NCBI GenBank assembly: GCA_024405635.1
Contig: JAKSOL010000004.1
Location: 62,001 to 126,000, forward strand
Source of the DNA: Salinivirgaceae bacterium
GTDB taxonomy: Bacteria; Bacteroidota; Bacteroidia; Bacteroidales; SZUA-534
DNA: 64,000 nucleotides
Direction: 5' to 3'
Positions 34,288-42,871 of the stretch are shown one piece after another. A program made the position numbers and the translations under genes. Below the pieces are notes generated by a model that was not told the origin of the DNA, searched no databases, and worked only from the letters and a program-made list of their open reading frames with translations. Positions within the stretch are counted from its first letter, which is position 1, and each line of letters begins with the position of its first letter.

Positions 34288-36429
34288 ATGAAAAAAATAT
34301 TGCTTTTTGCAGTTACTGCAATTCTGCTATCGACATCAAAAGTTAGGGCCGACGAAGGAATGTGGTTGCCGTTGCTTATTGAGCGAAACATGGCAACAAT
34401 GACCGAGTTGGGATTAAAACTCACAGCCGACGACATTTATAACATTAATCAAGCCTGTCTTGCAAATGCCATTGTAGCACTCGACGAAGGAAGTTGCACA
34501 GCATCGCTTGTGTCGCCTGAGGGTTTGCTTATCACCAACCACCATTGCGGCTACGGCGAAATACAAAATCATAGCACAGTTGACAACGACCTGCTCACCA
34601 ACGGTTTTTGGGCTCATAGTTACGCCGAAGAACTGCCAAATCCTGGCAAGTCGGTTCAGTTTTTACTTAAAGCCGAAGATGTAACGGAGCGTGTGTTGTC
34701 GGCAGTACCAAGTAACGCTTCGTATGATGAGCGTCGAAAAATTGTTGATAGCGTGTGCGCCGTTTTGTTCAACGAAAATACAATTGAGGAAAAACAGATA
34801 TTTGGCCTTGTTGAAAGTGTTTTCGAGAGTAATAAATACTATTTATTTGTATATCAACATTATAACGATGTTCGTTTGGTAGCAGCTCCACCCGAGTCGC
34901 TTGGCAAATATGGCGGCGACACCGATAATTGGATGTGGCCTCGTCACACTTGCGACTTTTCAATGTTTCGCGTTTACTGCGCACCCGATGGCTCTCCAGC
35001 TAAGTATAGCGAGAACAATGTTCCTCTAAAATCGAAACAATTTTTGCCCATTTCGCTTAAAGGATACAACAAAGGCGACTTTTCAATGGTTATGGGTTAT
35101 CCAGGCTCAACCGAGCGCTACATAACATCGTGGGAAACACAATCGCTTATGACCACCAATGCCGACCGTGCAGCTATTCGTGGTGTTAAACAAGATATTT
35201 GGAAAAAACACATGGATGCCAACGAAAAAACACGCATTCAGTACGCTTCAAAGTACGCTCGCTCGTCAAACTATTGGAAAAACGCCATTGGCCAAAACCG
35301 CGGACTAAAACGCTTGCATGTGGTTGAAAGCAAACGTCAACTTGAGTCACAATTTGCTAATTGGGTAGCACAATCGCCCGAGCGCCAAACCAAATACGGC
35401 AAAGCTTTAAGCTTGATTGAAAACAATATTGTGCCTTGCGCAAAAGCATCGCAAATCGATAATTATTTGTACGAAACACAATGGGGTGGCTCTGAAATAA
35501 TTCGTTTTGCAAGCCGATGCTATCGTTTAGAAAAAAAATTGAAAAGCGGCTCAACCGACATTGAAAAAGATGTGGCAACATTGCGTAATCAAGCAACCGA
35601 CTTTTTCAAAGATTACAACGCAAACCTTGACCGCGAAGCAACAACCGCATTGGTAAAAATGTATATGGACAACATCGACTCTCAATATTGGCCACATTAT
35701 ATGTTTACCATCAAAAACAAGTACAAAGGCGATGTGAACAAGTTCGTGAACCAAATGTTTGCTAAATCAATATTCTGTAACGAACAGAAATTCAATGCTT
35801 TCCTTGCAAAACCAAGTGCAAAACAACTTCAATCCGATTTGGCATTTGTAGCAGCAACAAGCATTATCCAGATATCGCAAAACTCGCAAACCGAAAACAA
35901 CGAAAAGCTATTGAACGAGGGAAAACGCCTTTTTCTTGCTGGACTTATGGAAATGTTCCCCGATAAGAATTTCTATCCCGATGCCAACTCAACCATGCGC
36001 TTAACTTACGGAACAGTAGGCGATTACAAACCAGCTGATGCGGTTCGTTACGATTATTTTACCACCATGGATGGTGTGATGGAAAAAGAAGACTCAACTA
36101 ATCGTGAGTTTATTGTTCCTGCCAAGTTGAAAGAAATTTACCAAGCAAAAGATTACGGCCAATACGGAAATGCCGACGGCACAATGAACGTTTGTTTTAC
36201 CACCAACAACGACATAACTGGAGGTAATTCGGGTAGTCCAGTAATAAATGCAAACGGCGAACTTATTGGTCTCGCGTTTGATGGTAACTGGGAAGCTATG
36301 AGCGGCGACATTGCTTTTGAACCTGAACTGCAAAAATGTATTGTAGTCGATATTCGCTATGTGATGCTGATTATCGATAAGTTTGCTGGAGCACAAAATC
36401 TTGTTGATGAGATGTTGTTGCGCCAATAA
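34288..36429 (+). CDS. dpp7: S46 dipeptidyl-peptidase, DPP7 type
   Basis: A 713-aa S46 family serine peptidase, close in length to P. gingivalis DPP7. A signal peptide ends near KVRA before DEGMW, where the new N-terminus forms part of the S46 substrate site. The catalytic His lies in NHHCGY (85-86 region) and the catalytic Ser is S648 in GGNSGSP. At the residue that sets specificity, the sequence FDGNWE has Gly666, where acidic-preferring DPP11 has Arg; this points to hydrophobic P1 preference as in DPP7. It acts in the periplasm, releasing dipeptides for uptake, important in amino-acid-fermenting Bacteroidales. It is preceded by its own promoter and is probably monocistronic. Confidence 0.9.
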   Translation: MKKILLFAVTAILLSTSKVRADEGMWLPLLIERNMATMTELGLKLTADDIYNINQACLANAIVALDEGSCTASLVSPEGLLITNHHCGYGEIQNHSTVDNDLLTNGFWAHSYAEELPNPGKSVQFLLKAEDVTERVLSAVPSNASYDERRKIVDSVCAVLFNENTIEEKQIFGLVESVFESNKYYLFVYQHYNDVRLVAAPPESLGKYGGDTDNWMWPRHTCDFSMFRVYCAPDGSPAKYSENNVPLKSKQFLPISLKGYNKGDFSMVMGYPGSTERYITSWETQSLMTTNADRAAIRGVKQDIWKKHMDANEKTRIQYASKYARSSNYWKNAIGQNRGLKRLHVVESKRQLESQFANWVAQSPERQTKYGKALSLIENNIVPCAKASQIDNYLYETQWGGSEIIRFASRCYRLEKKLKSGSTDIEKDVATLRNQATDFFKDYNANLDREATTALVKMYMDNIDSQYWPHYMFTIKNKYKGDVNKFVNQMFAKSIFCNEQKFNAFLAKPSAKQLQSDLAFVAATSIIQISQNSQTENNEKLLNEGKRLFLAGLMEMFPDKNFYPDANSTMRLTYGTVGDYKPADAVRYDYFTTMDGVMEKEDSTNREFIVPAKLKEIYQAKDYGQYGNADGTMNVCFTTNNDITGGNSGSPVINANGELIGLAFDGNWEAMSGDIAFEPELQKCIVVDIRYVMLIIDKFAGAQNLVDEMLLRQ

Positions 36430-36617
36430 ATCAAAATAAGAATTGCAAGCAGACAAGTTGTTTGACCTGAAAAATAGTTGAAGAAAGACTTGGTTTTTAG
36501 AGCGTGAAAACAAAAAAATACTCGTCAAACAATAAATTGCTATATTCGCACGCTTTTATGCAAGGTGGAGCAGTGGCTCTTGCCTTATCAAATGGAAAAT
36601 ATTTAAACTGATATAGA

Positions 36618-37754
36618 ATGAGAAAATCAATTCGTTCAATCCTTATGGTGTTGGCTGTTGGCTTGCTTTCGGTTAACTGTGAGGATACCGAAGATTACCT
36701 TGGTAATTGGGTTCACTCTGCCGACCTTAATGCTCGTGGTCGTTCGCGCGCAACAGCATTAATGATTGGATCAAAAGTTTATTTGGTTGGTGGTATTGGA
36801 TACTACAAAACCGTAGAGTATTACCGCGATGTTTGGGCATTTGATGCAGCAACTCGCACTTGGGACCCAGGAAATCTTTACGATTCAATTCCAGAAACCG
36901 ACTCGGTAAAAGCTCCTTTAACAACCAACTATAAAAAAGGTCGTAGTGGACGTGGCTCTGGCGCCGGTTTTGTTGTCGATGGCAAAGCATACTATGGCAC
37001 AGGTTTGGGTAAAGATGGTATCTACTACCGCGACTTCTATCGTTTTGACCCAACAGCCGAAAAAGGTTCGCAATGGACTAACCTTGAAACCGAGGGCGAC
37101 ATTTATCCTGGCGATGAAGTGTATGGCGCAGTTGGCTTTGAAGTTGACAATATTGGTTATATCGGTACAGGATTGACCAAAAACTTTGGATATTCAAACA
37201 CCTTCTATCAATACGATCCAACCAAAGCTAAAGGTGAACGTTGGAGCATTGTTGAAAACGTAAGTGCAGCAAAACGCTCAATGGCTTGCACCTTTACTAT
37301 CGACAACAAAGTTTACATATTCGGTGGCGTTAAAAACGGCATTTTGGTTGAAGAGTTTGAACGCTTTGATCCAAATGCAGGCGAGGGTGGAATACGTTGG
37401 TATAAGGTTAGTCAAGACTATCGCCGCGACTATCACGAAAACACTATGAACCGCCAAAACTGCGCAGCTTTTTCAGCTGGTGGCCGTGGTTATGTTGTTG
37501 GTGGTCAACGTTCGTCAGGCTCAGTACTAGGCGACACTTGGGAGTATATTCCTCGTGGTGGTCGATACAAACGTGGAGTTTGGACTCAACGAGCATCAAT
37601 CGAAGGAGCAAGCCGCTATGGTGCAGTTGGTTTCTCTTATAACGATATTGGTTTTGTTGCTTGTGGTCAACGTGGTAGCGATGCTTCAAGTTACTTTGAA
37701 GATGTTTGGAGCTTCTATCCACAAGAAGATTACGACAAGCATACATATAAATGA
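36618..37754 (+). CDS. Kelch-repeat lipoprotein 1
   Basis: A 378-aa lipoprotein. The signal peptide ends in LLSVNC (Cys21), followed by EDTEDYLG, the acidic tail that in Bacteroidota directs lipoproteins to the outer surface. The remainder is kelch-type beta-propeller repeats, with recurring GxxxYLVGG/GxxxYIFGG strands (KVYLVGGIGYYKT, KAYYGTGLG, KVYIFGGVKNG, RGYVVGGQRSS) and D-x-W closures (RDVWAFD, GDTWEYI). Its function is unknown; propellers of this kind often bind carbohydrate or protein ligands. The next gene is a homologue 80 nt downstream with a weak terminator between them. The 188-nt gap before it holds only a small hairpin near 36559-36583. Confidence 0.8.
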   Translation: MRKSIRSILMVLAVGLLSVNCEDTEDYLGNWVHSADLNARGRSRATALMIGSKVYLVGGIGYYKTVEYYRDVWAFDAATRTWDPGNLYDSIPETDSVKAPLTTNYKKGRSGRGSGAGFVVDGKAYYGTGLGKDGIYYRDFYRFDPTAEKGSQWTNLETEGDIYPGDEVYGAVGFEVDNIGYIGTGLTKNFGYSNTFYQYDPTKAKGERWSIVENVSAAKRSMACTFTIDNKVYIFGGVKNGILVEEFERFDPNAGEGGIRWYKVSQDYRRDYHENTMNRQNCAAFSAGGRGYVVGGQRSSGSVLGDTWEYIPRGGRYKRGVWTQRASIEGASRYGAVGFSYNDIGFVACGQRGSDASSYFEDVWSFYPQEDYDKHTYK

Positions 37755-37772
37755 TTTCAATCTTAAAACAAT

Positions 37773-37805
37773 AAGGGGAATCGGCTTGGTTTCCCTTTTT
37801 GTTTT
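37773..37805 (+). terminator. Weak terminator between kelch genes
   Basis: AAGGGGAA (37773-37780) can pair imperfectly with TTTCCCTT (from 37790), followed by TTTTTGTTTTTG. The stem has a mismatch or bulge, so attenuation rather than full termination is possible. Confidence 0.45.
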
Positions 37806-37834
37806 TGTACAATACCAGACACAAACAAATCATT

Positions 37835-38902
37835 ATGCGTCACAATAACAAAAAGTTGCCTATAGCGTTTCGCGTAGTTATTGCTCTTTTTGCATCGGCT
37901 ACAATGCTTTTGTGCAGTTGCGAAGACGATGATTACTATGGCAATTGGAAAATATTGTCAAACGTAAACGAAAAAGGATTGTCTGATGCTTCGTCGTTTG
38001 TTATAGGAAACAACGCATACATGGTTGGCGGATATGGATATTACCGCACATACGTTTACTTTAACAAAACATGGCGTTACAATTCTGAAAATCGTGCTTG
38101 GACCGAAATGGATTCGCTGCCAGGTAAAGGACGTTCGCAAGGCGTGTCATTTATGATTGGCAATAAAGCCTATTTTGGTACAGGAATTGCTTCAGATGGT
38201 GAGTTTTTTGACGAGTTTTTTGAATTCGATCCGTCGCAACCAAAAGGTAGCCAATGGAAAAAAATTAACGACCCAATTCCTTGTGGACCTTGTTATGGCG
38301 CCATGTCGTTCGTAATAAATGGCAAAGGTTATGTTTGCGGTGGTTATACCGAACAAAAAGGTATGAGCCGCGAAATGTACAAATTCGACCCATCGCAACC
38401 CGAAGGCTCACGTTGGAGTTTGATTGAAACAGCCCAACTCGTTAAACGAATGGAAGGCAATGTTATGGTAATTGACAACAAAGCCTACATTATTGGTGGA
38501 CGATCAAACAAATCTAAAGTCCCAGAATTTGAATGTTTCGACCCAACTACCGAAACTATAAGAATGGTGAGTGAAAATGTGGCCGACGATTACACCGAAA
38601 ATCTTTTGCGATACGAAGCAAGTTCATTTGTGATTGATGGACGCGGATACATGTGCTGTGGTATAAAATTTAGTGGTGAGGTGCTACGCGATATGTGGCG
38701 ATTTACTCCTAATAACGGCAAAGGCGTATGGCAAAAAATGTGCGATTTTATTGGCCCTAGCCGCAGTGGAGCCAGCGGCTTTGAAATAAACGGAATAGGC
38801 TATGTAGCTTGTGGTCAAAACGGTGTTGGTGGATATAATTTCTACGACGAAATTTGGTCGTTTGACCCTAACGAGCGTTGGAGTCGCCGAATCTATAAAT
38901 AA
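37835..38902 (+). CDS. Kelch-repeat lipoprotein 2
   Basis: Started at ATG 37835 (MRHNNKKLPIAF), giving 355 aa and a well-formed lipoprotein signal ending LLCSC; an in-frame ATG at 37799 lies in the upstream T-rich stretch. After the Cys comes EDDDYYGNWK, an acidic surface-export signal as in the previous gene. Kelch repeats follow (NNAYMVGGYGYYRT, KAYFGTGIAS, KGYVCGGYTE, KAYIIGGRS, IGYVACGQNG). It is paralogous to 36618-37754 throughout, so tandem duplication followed by divergence is likely. Role unknown; surface ligand binding is plausible. Confidence 0.8.
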   Translation: MRHNNKKLPIAFRVVIALFASATMLLCSCEDDDYYGNWKILSNVNEKGLSDASSFVIGNNAYMVGGYGYYRTYVYFNKTWRYNSENRAWTEMDSLPGKGRSQGVSFMIGNKAYFGTGIASDGEFFDEFFEFDPSQPKGSQWKKINDPIPCGPCYGAMSFVINGKGYVCGGYTEQKGMSREMYKFDPSQPEGSRWSLIETAQLVKRMEGNVMVIDNKAYIIGGRSNKSKVPEFECFDPTTETIRMVSENVADDYTENLLRYEASSFVIDGRGYMCCGIKFSGEVLRDMWRFTPNNGKGVWQKMCDFIGPSRSGASGFEINGIGYVACGQNGVGGYNFYDEIWSFDPNERWSRRIYK

Positions 38903-39004
38903 TCTGTATTAGATTGATATTCAGGTAAAAAGCGCAACTGCAATAACATTGTATAGTTGCATTTAGTTGTTAGTAACTTCCAAATTGAAGATTGAAAAAA
39001 AACA

Positions 39005-39012
39005 TAAATTTG
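39005..39012 (+). promoter_or_regulatory. Promoter of dnaN
   Basis: TAAATTTG (-7 element) lies 27 nt before the ATG at 39040, with ATTG at 38984-38987 about 17 nt upstream as a possible -33 element. This is the best two-part promoter match in the window. Confidence 0.5.
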
Positions 39013-39039
39013 AACTCGCAATAAAAAATCATTTACTGT

Positions 39040-40170
39040 ATGAATTTCATAGTATCTAGTTCACTTTTGAGCGCACACTTACAATCAGTAGGCCGTGTAA
39101 TTAGTTCAAAACCTTCAATGGCTATTCTTGGAAACTTTTTGTTTGAACTGAATGGTAACATTTTGACAATAACTGGTACCGATATTGAAACAACAATGGT
39201 TTCAAAACTTGAGGTAGAAAGCGCAAGTGGCGATGGCAAAATAGCAATTGAGGCAAAACGTTTGACCGATTTTATGAAAGTGTCAGGCGAACGCCCAATG
39301 ACCTTTAATATTAATGAAGCAACCTTGCAAGTTGATATTATTACCGAAAATGGTAAGTACAACATTGCAGCTTTTAACAGCGACGATTTCCCAAAAACTC
39401 AAGAGTTGAACGATGATGCTACCGATATTAAGATGAGTCAAGAGGCTTTGCTACAGGGTGTTACAAAGGCTTTGTTCGCAGCATCAACCGATACCTTGCG
39501 TCCTGTAATGACAGGTGTGTTTGTTGAAATTTTTGCCGACCGAGTAAACTTTGTTGCTTCTGATGCTCACAAATTGGTTCGCTACACTCGCACCGATATT
39601 ACTTCTGGAATTGAAAGTTCATTTATATTGCCTCCAAAACCAGCCAACATGTTACAAAGCTTTTTGTCAAAAAGCGAAAGCCAAGTTCGTGTGGCATTTG
39701 ATAAAAAGAACGCAATTTTTGAAACCGACGAGTATAAATTAGTTTGCCGCCTAATTGAGGGAAATTTCCCAAATTACTCTAAAATCATTCCCCCCGAGTC
39801 ACAAAACAAAGTTGTGATTGACCGAAGCGAACTTATTGGTTGCTTGCGTCGTGTGGCAATGTGCGCAAACCAAGCTAGTAACCTAATCAAATTCAGCATT
39901 GCAGCAAACCAACTTACCGTTTCGGCTCAAGATTATGATTTTTCAACTTCGGGCCACGAGCGTATAAGTTGCCAATATGATGGCGAGGAAATGGAAATAG
40001 GTTTCAAATCAACTTTCTTGCTCGATTTGTTGAAAAACCTTGACTCAACAAACGAAATTGCAATAAGCCTTGTTAATCCAGGTGCAGCTGGAGTTCTTAC
40101 TCCATACGATAACACATCGGAAAAAGAAGACGTGCTAATGTTGCTTATGCCAATGAAGTTGGAAGACTAA
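39040..40170 (+). CDS. dnaN: DNA polymerase III beta subunit (sliding clamp)
   Basis: A 376-aa three-domain beta clamp that encircles DNA and tethers the replicative polymerase. The N-terminal MNFIVSSSLLSAHLQSVGRVISSKP, the domain-boundary ALFAASTDTLRPVMTGVFVE and the C-terminal PYDNTSEKEDVLMLLMPMKLED, whose MPM segment forms the partner-binding pocket, are all typical. Length is normal. It is followed directly by a strong terminator and has its own promoter, so it is monocistronic; dnaA and recF, its partners in many bacteria, are not adjacent, as is common in Bacteroidota. Confidence 0.97.
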   Translation: MNFIVSSSLLSAHLQSVGRVISSKPSMAILGNFLFELNGNILTITGTDIETTMVSKLEVESASGDGKIAIEAKRLTDFMKVSGERPMTFNINEATLQVDIITENGKYNIAAFNSDDFPKTQELNDDATDIKMSQEALLQGVTKALFAASTDTLRPVMTGVFVEIFADRVNFVASDAHKLVRYTRTDITSGIESSFILPPKPANMLQSFLSKSESQVRVAFDKKNAIFETDEYKLVCRLIEGNFPNYSKIIPPESQNKVVIDRSELIGCLRRVAMCANQASNLIKFSIAANQLTVSAQDYDFSTSGHERISCQYDGEEMEIGFKSTFLLDLLKNLDSTNEIAISLVNPGAAGVLTPYDNTSEKEDVLMLLMPMKLED

Positions 40171-40194
40171 TACGTAATTATATTTTTATTGTAT

Positions 40195-40230
40195 AAAAAA
40201 GGAAGGTGACATAATTACCTTCCTTTTTTT
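40195..40230 (+). terminator. Terminator after dnaN
   Basis: Stem AAAAAAGGAAGGT (40195-40207) and ACCTTCC plus T run (40217-40230), 9-nt loop. Both sides carry A/T runs, so it should act in either direction. Confidence 0.9.
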
Positions 40231-40273
40231 GTGTAAAAAAATGTGATTGAAATCCCTGTTTTGTGATTTTTAA

Positions 40274-40281
40274 TAATTTTG
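40274..40281 (+). promoter_or_regulatory. -7 element for the DUF4271-hemD unit
   Basis: TAATTTTG matches TAnnTTTG and lies inside an upstream in-frame extension of the DUF4271 gene, 17 nt before ATG 40299. This is evidence that translation begins at 40299 and not at 40263. Confidence 0.45.
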
Positions 40282-40298
40282 CGCCGCAAATTCAAACG

Positions 40299-41597
40299 AT
40301 GATTACGGTACTCCCAACATCTATCTCGCAAAGTGACTCTTTGCAAGTGCAATCCGCGACTGCACCATTGGTTGTTAGTCGTCAGGTTTTGAACACCGAT
40401 AGTTTTGTAATCGATTCAAGTCGATTGCAACAAAAAACGGTTTCGACACCTGTTGTTAAAACAGTACCATTTATTCCGCAAAACGATTCGGTAGCGCACC
40501 CAACCTACGATGTTATAAACAACGACTTTGTTATTACGCATAACGAAACGTTGATGGACCAGTTAGGCATCAACCCAATTGACCCAATAGATGTTGAGCA
40601 CGAATCGTTTGCAACAGTGGAGGTGAATCAACCAGTAGAGGAAGTTGCACAAACTGAGCAACCTGCAGTTTTGGCTGATACAACACCAGTTGTTGAATTA
40701 GTGTTGGAGCAAGCTCAACCTCAAACTATAGTAGAGGAACCAATTGCGCAAGCACAAGTTGAAATTCAAACTGAATCTAATTCAATTACTGAAGTTGCTG
40801 ACACTATAGCAGCGGTTGATTCGGTTGCATTAGACTCGTGCGTGGTTTTGGCATCAGATAGTGTGGCTCAAGTTGCAAAACCTCGTACCCACACCACTCA
40901 AGATGTTGCCATTTTGCGAAAAGTTCGCAGCATTTCAGCAAATAAGTTGCTAGCCGATGCCGATTGGATGTTAATAACAATCATAGTGTCGTTTGTGTTG
41001 TTTGCATGGGTGCGATTTACCTCGCATCGTTTTGTTCAATCGGTGCGTCAAACAGTAACAAATATATACGCAGCAGTGCGCTTTTATGAAGAACATAACC
41101 TTACTCGCGGTAGAGTATTCTTTATGCTCAACATTTTGTTCTTCATTAACTTGAGTTTGTTTGTTTGCCAATGCTTTGATTTTTATTCAATAAACATTGA
41201 AGGACTTGCAGGATTTAAGCTATTTGCGATTTTGTTCACTGTGTTTGTTGTTTTGCTGGGCCTAAAGTCGTTTGTGCTTGCCGTTTTGGAGTTGATTTTT
41301 CAAACCGATGGAGCATTTGGCTTGTACAATTTTTCAATGTTCTGTTGCTACAAATTATACGGAATGTTAATGTTGCCAGTGGTGGCAGCCTTGCCATTTG
41401 TAAGTGCAGATGTGGCCGAAAAGTTGATTTGGGTGGGGCTAGGCTTGTTTGCTTTTGTTTATTTGTACTCTATTCTTCGTGGATTTAGAATAGCCATAAA
41501 AAATAGAGCATCAATTTTTTACATGTTATTATACTTAAGTGCGATAGAGATTTTACCCTTAACATTCATTTTGAAGTGCATATCGCTTTATAGATAA
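40299..41597 (+). CDS. DUF4271 membrane protein
   Basis: About 432 aa from ATG 40299. The first ~210 residues are low-complexity, rich in Val, Gln, Glu and Pro (repeated VEEVAQTEQ- and QAQVEI-like stretches), without a signal peptide. The rest has about six hydrophobic segments (for example LLADADWMLITIIVSFVLFAWV, FFMLNILFFINLSLFV, KLFAILFTVFVVLLGL, LMLPVVAALPFV), matching the Bacteroidota DUF4271 inner-membrane family of unknown function. It sits 36 nt upstream of hemD, a neighbourhood typical of Bacteroidales, so they are likely co-transcribed. No catalytic motif is visible. Confidence 0.75.
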   Translation: MITVLPTSISQSDSLQVQSATAPLVVSRQVLNTDSFVIDSSRLQQKTVSTPVVKTVPFIPQNDSVAHPTYDVINNDFVITHNETLMDQLGINPIDPIDVEHESFATVEVNQPVEEVAQTEQPAVLADTTPVVELVLEQAQPQTIVEEPIAQAQVEIQTESNSITEVADTIAAVDSVALDSCVVLASDSVAQVAKPRTHTTQDVAILRKVRSISANKLLADADWMLITIIVSFVLFAWVRFTSHRFVQSVRQTVTNIYAAVRFYEEHNLTRGRVFFMLNILFFINLSLFVCQCFDFYSINIEGLAGFKLFAILFTVFVVLLGLKSFVLAVLELIFQTDGAFGLYNFSMFCCYKLYGMLMLPVVAALPFVSADVAEKLIWVGLGLFAFVYLYSILRGFRIAIKNRASIFYMLLYLSAIEILPLTFILKCISLYR

Positions 41598-41633
41598 TGC
41601 TGAGGGGAGTGTTTAATATAAATACCAAAGTTT

Positions 41634-42389
41634 GTGAAAGTTAAGAAGATATTGGTTTCGCAACCAAAACCTGCTGATGGCGTTAAATCGCCGTACTACG
41701 ACTTGGCCGAGAAGTATAACCTAAAAATTGATTTCCGACCATTTATTTACGTTGAACCTGTTGATGTTAAGGAATTTCGCCAAACACGCATCAACATTCT
41801 TGATTACACTGCAATCATTTTTACCAGCAAGAAAGGCATCGACAATTTCTTTAAAATGTGCGAAGCTTTGCGAGTTAACTTGCCAGAAACAATGAAATAC
41901 TTCTGCATCACCGAGTCAATCGCTCTTTATTTGCAGAAATACATTGTTTACCGCAAACGTAAAATATCGTTTGGAAATGGAACATTTGACGAGTTGCTAA
42001 CCTTGCTCGACAAACACAAAGAGGAGAAATTTTTGCTCACATCGTCAGATAAATACAAACCTGAGGTGCCAGTTAAGTTGGAAGAGCACAAGATAAACTA
42101 CACCATGGCAATTCTTTACCGTACCGTTGCAAGCGATATGACCGGAATTATGGAAGAAGGCTATGATGTTTTTGTATTCTTCAGCCCTGAAGGTATTAAG
42201 TCGCTAAAAGAAAACTTCCCCAACTTTGAGCAAGGCGAAGTTAGAATTGCAGCATTTGGACCAAACACTGCAAAGGCAGTGCGCGATGCTGGTTTGCGAC
42301 TCGATATTGAGGCTCCGCTTCCCGATGTCCCATCAATGCCAGCGGCTTTGGATTTGTACATTAAAAACGCAAACAAATCACATAAATAA
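41634..42389 (+). CDS. hemD: Uroporphyrinogen-III synthase
   Basis: A 251-aa HemD-family protein of the Bacteroidota type, which cyclises hydroxymethylbilane in tetrapyrrole synthesis. It begins at a GTG (VKVKKILVSQPKP, as expected for the family), then shows FTSKKGIDNFF, the linker to the second domain (LLTSSDKY), VFFSPEGIKSL and AAFGPNTAKAVRDAGL. Sequence conservation in HemD is low, and in many Bacteroidales the pathway around it is incomplete, so the in vivo reaction is less certain than the family. Downstream of DUF4271, ended by a perfect hairpin terminator. Confidence 0.85.
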   Translation: MKVKKILVSQPKPADGVKSPYYDLAEKYNLKIDFRPFIYVEPVDVKEFRQTRINILDYTAIIFTSKKGIDNFFKMCEALRVNLPETMKYFCITESIALYLQKYIVYRKRKISFGNGTFDELLTLLDKHKEEKFLLTSSDKYKPEVPVKLEEHKINYTMAILYRTVASDMTGIMEEGYDVFVFFSPEGIKSLKENFPNFEQGEVRIAAFGPNTAKAVRDAGLRLDIEAPLPDVPSMPAALDLYIKNANKSHK

Positions 42390-42391
42390 TA

Positions 42392-42423
42392 CAAAGCCCG
42401 CCCAAAAGCGGGCTTTGTTTTTT
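42392..42423 (+). terminator. Terminator between hemD and rnpA
   Basis: Perfect 10-bp stem CAAAGCCCGC (42392-42401) and GCGGGCTTTG (42408-42417), loop CCAAAA, then T-rich. It leaves only about 10 nt before the rnpA ATG, so rnpA translation or transcription read-through depends on it. Confidence 0.9.
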
Positions 42424-42430
42424 CTAAAAA

Positions 42431-42820
42431 ATGGAGCAATTCTCACTTAAACGACGCGAACATTTAAAAAGCCAAAAGACCATTGACGGACTTTGGGCGC
42501 AAAACACTGCGCTTAAAAACTATCCAGTGAAAATGGTTTATGGAACTGCACCTTGCGACAATTTTAGCATCGAAGTGGGATTTGTTTCACCAAAAAAATT
42601 TCATCGTCATGCAGTTGACCGAAACCGTACCAAGCGCCAAATGCATGAAGCCTTTCGATTGAACCGAAATTTGCTTAATCAACTGCAAAATCAGTCAATT
42701 AAACTTTCGATGATTTTTGTAGCACAAACCAGCGACATGCTCAATTCGGCAGAGGTTAACTCAAAAATTAAAAACTTACTTGAACGTTTGGTTGAAAAGA
42801 TGCAGCAAACAAATGCCTAA
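42431..42820 (+). CDS. rnpA: Ribonuclease P protein component
   Basis: A 129-aa basic protein with the RNase P signature DRNRTKRQMHEAFR (RNR motif) that binds the RNA subunit; the N-terminal LKRREHLKSQKTIDGLW and VGFVSPKKFHRHAV are also typical. It supports 5' maturation of tRNA. The start directly follows the hemD terminator. yidD, often the next gene in relatives, is missing: the S41 peptidase gene follows 51 nt downstream with its own -7 box. Confidence 0.93.
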   Translation: MEQFSLKRREHLKSQKTIDGLWAQNTALKNYPVKMVYGTAPCDNFSIEVGFVSPKKFHRHAVDRNRTKRQMHEAFRLNRNLLNQLQNQSIKLSMIFVAQTSDMLNSAEVNSKIKNLLERLVEKMQQTNA

Positions 42821-42834
42821 TTGCGGCAATGTTT

Positions 42835-42842
42835 TATTTTTG
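42835..42842 (+). promoter_or_regulatory. -7 element for the S41-ispH operon
   Basis: TATTTTTG matches TAnnTTTG, 29 nt before the ATG at 42872. Genes from 42872 to 48322 follow with gaps of 13 nt or less, so this may drive the whole operon. Confidence 0.4.
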
Positions 42843-42871
42843 TTGCTTAAGGTTTTTGAAAAACTAAACGT

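Noticed and set aside
34288..36429. Assignment of the S46 peptidase as DPP11 (acidic P1)
   Set aside because: The specificity position reads FDGNWE with Gly, where DPP11 has Arg, so DPP7-type preference is more likely.
36559..36583. Possible tRNA-like or terminator structure between dpp7 and the first kelch gene
   Set aside because: Only a GCAAG/CTTGC pairing is visible, with no cloverleaf, no TTC arm and no T tract.
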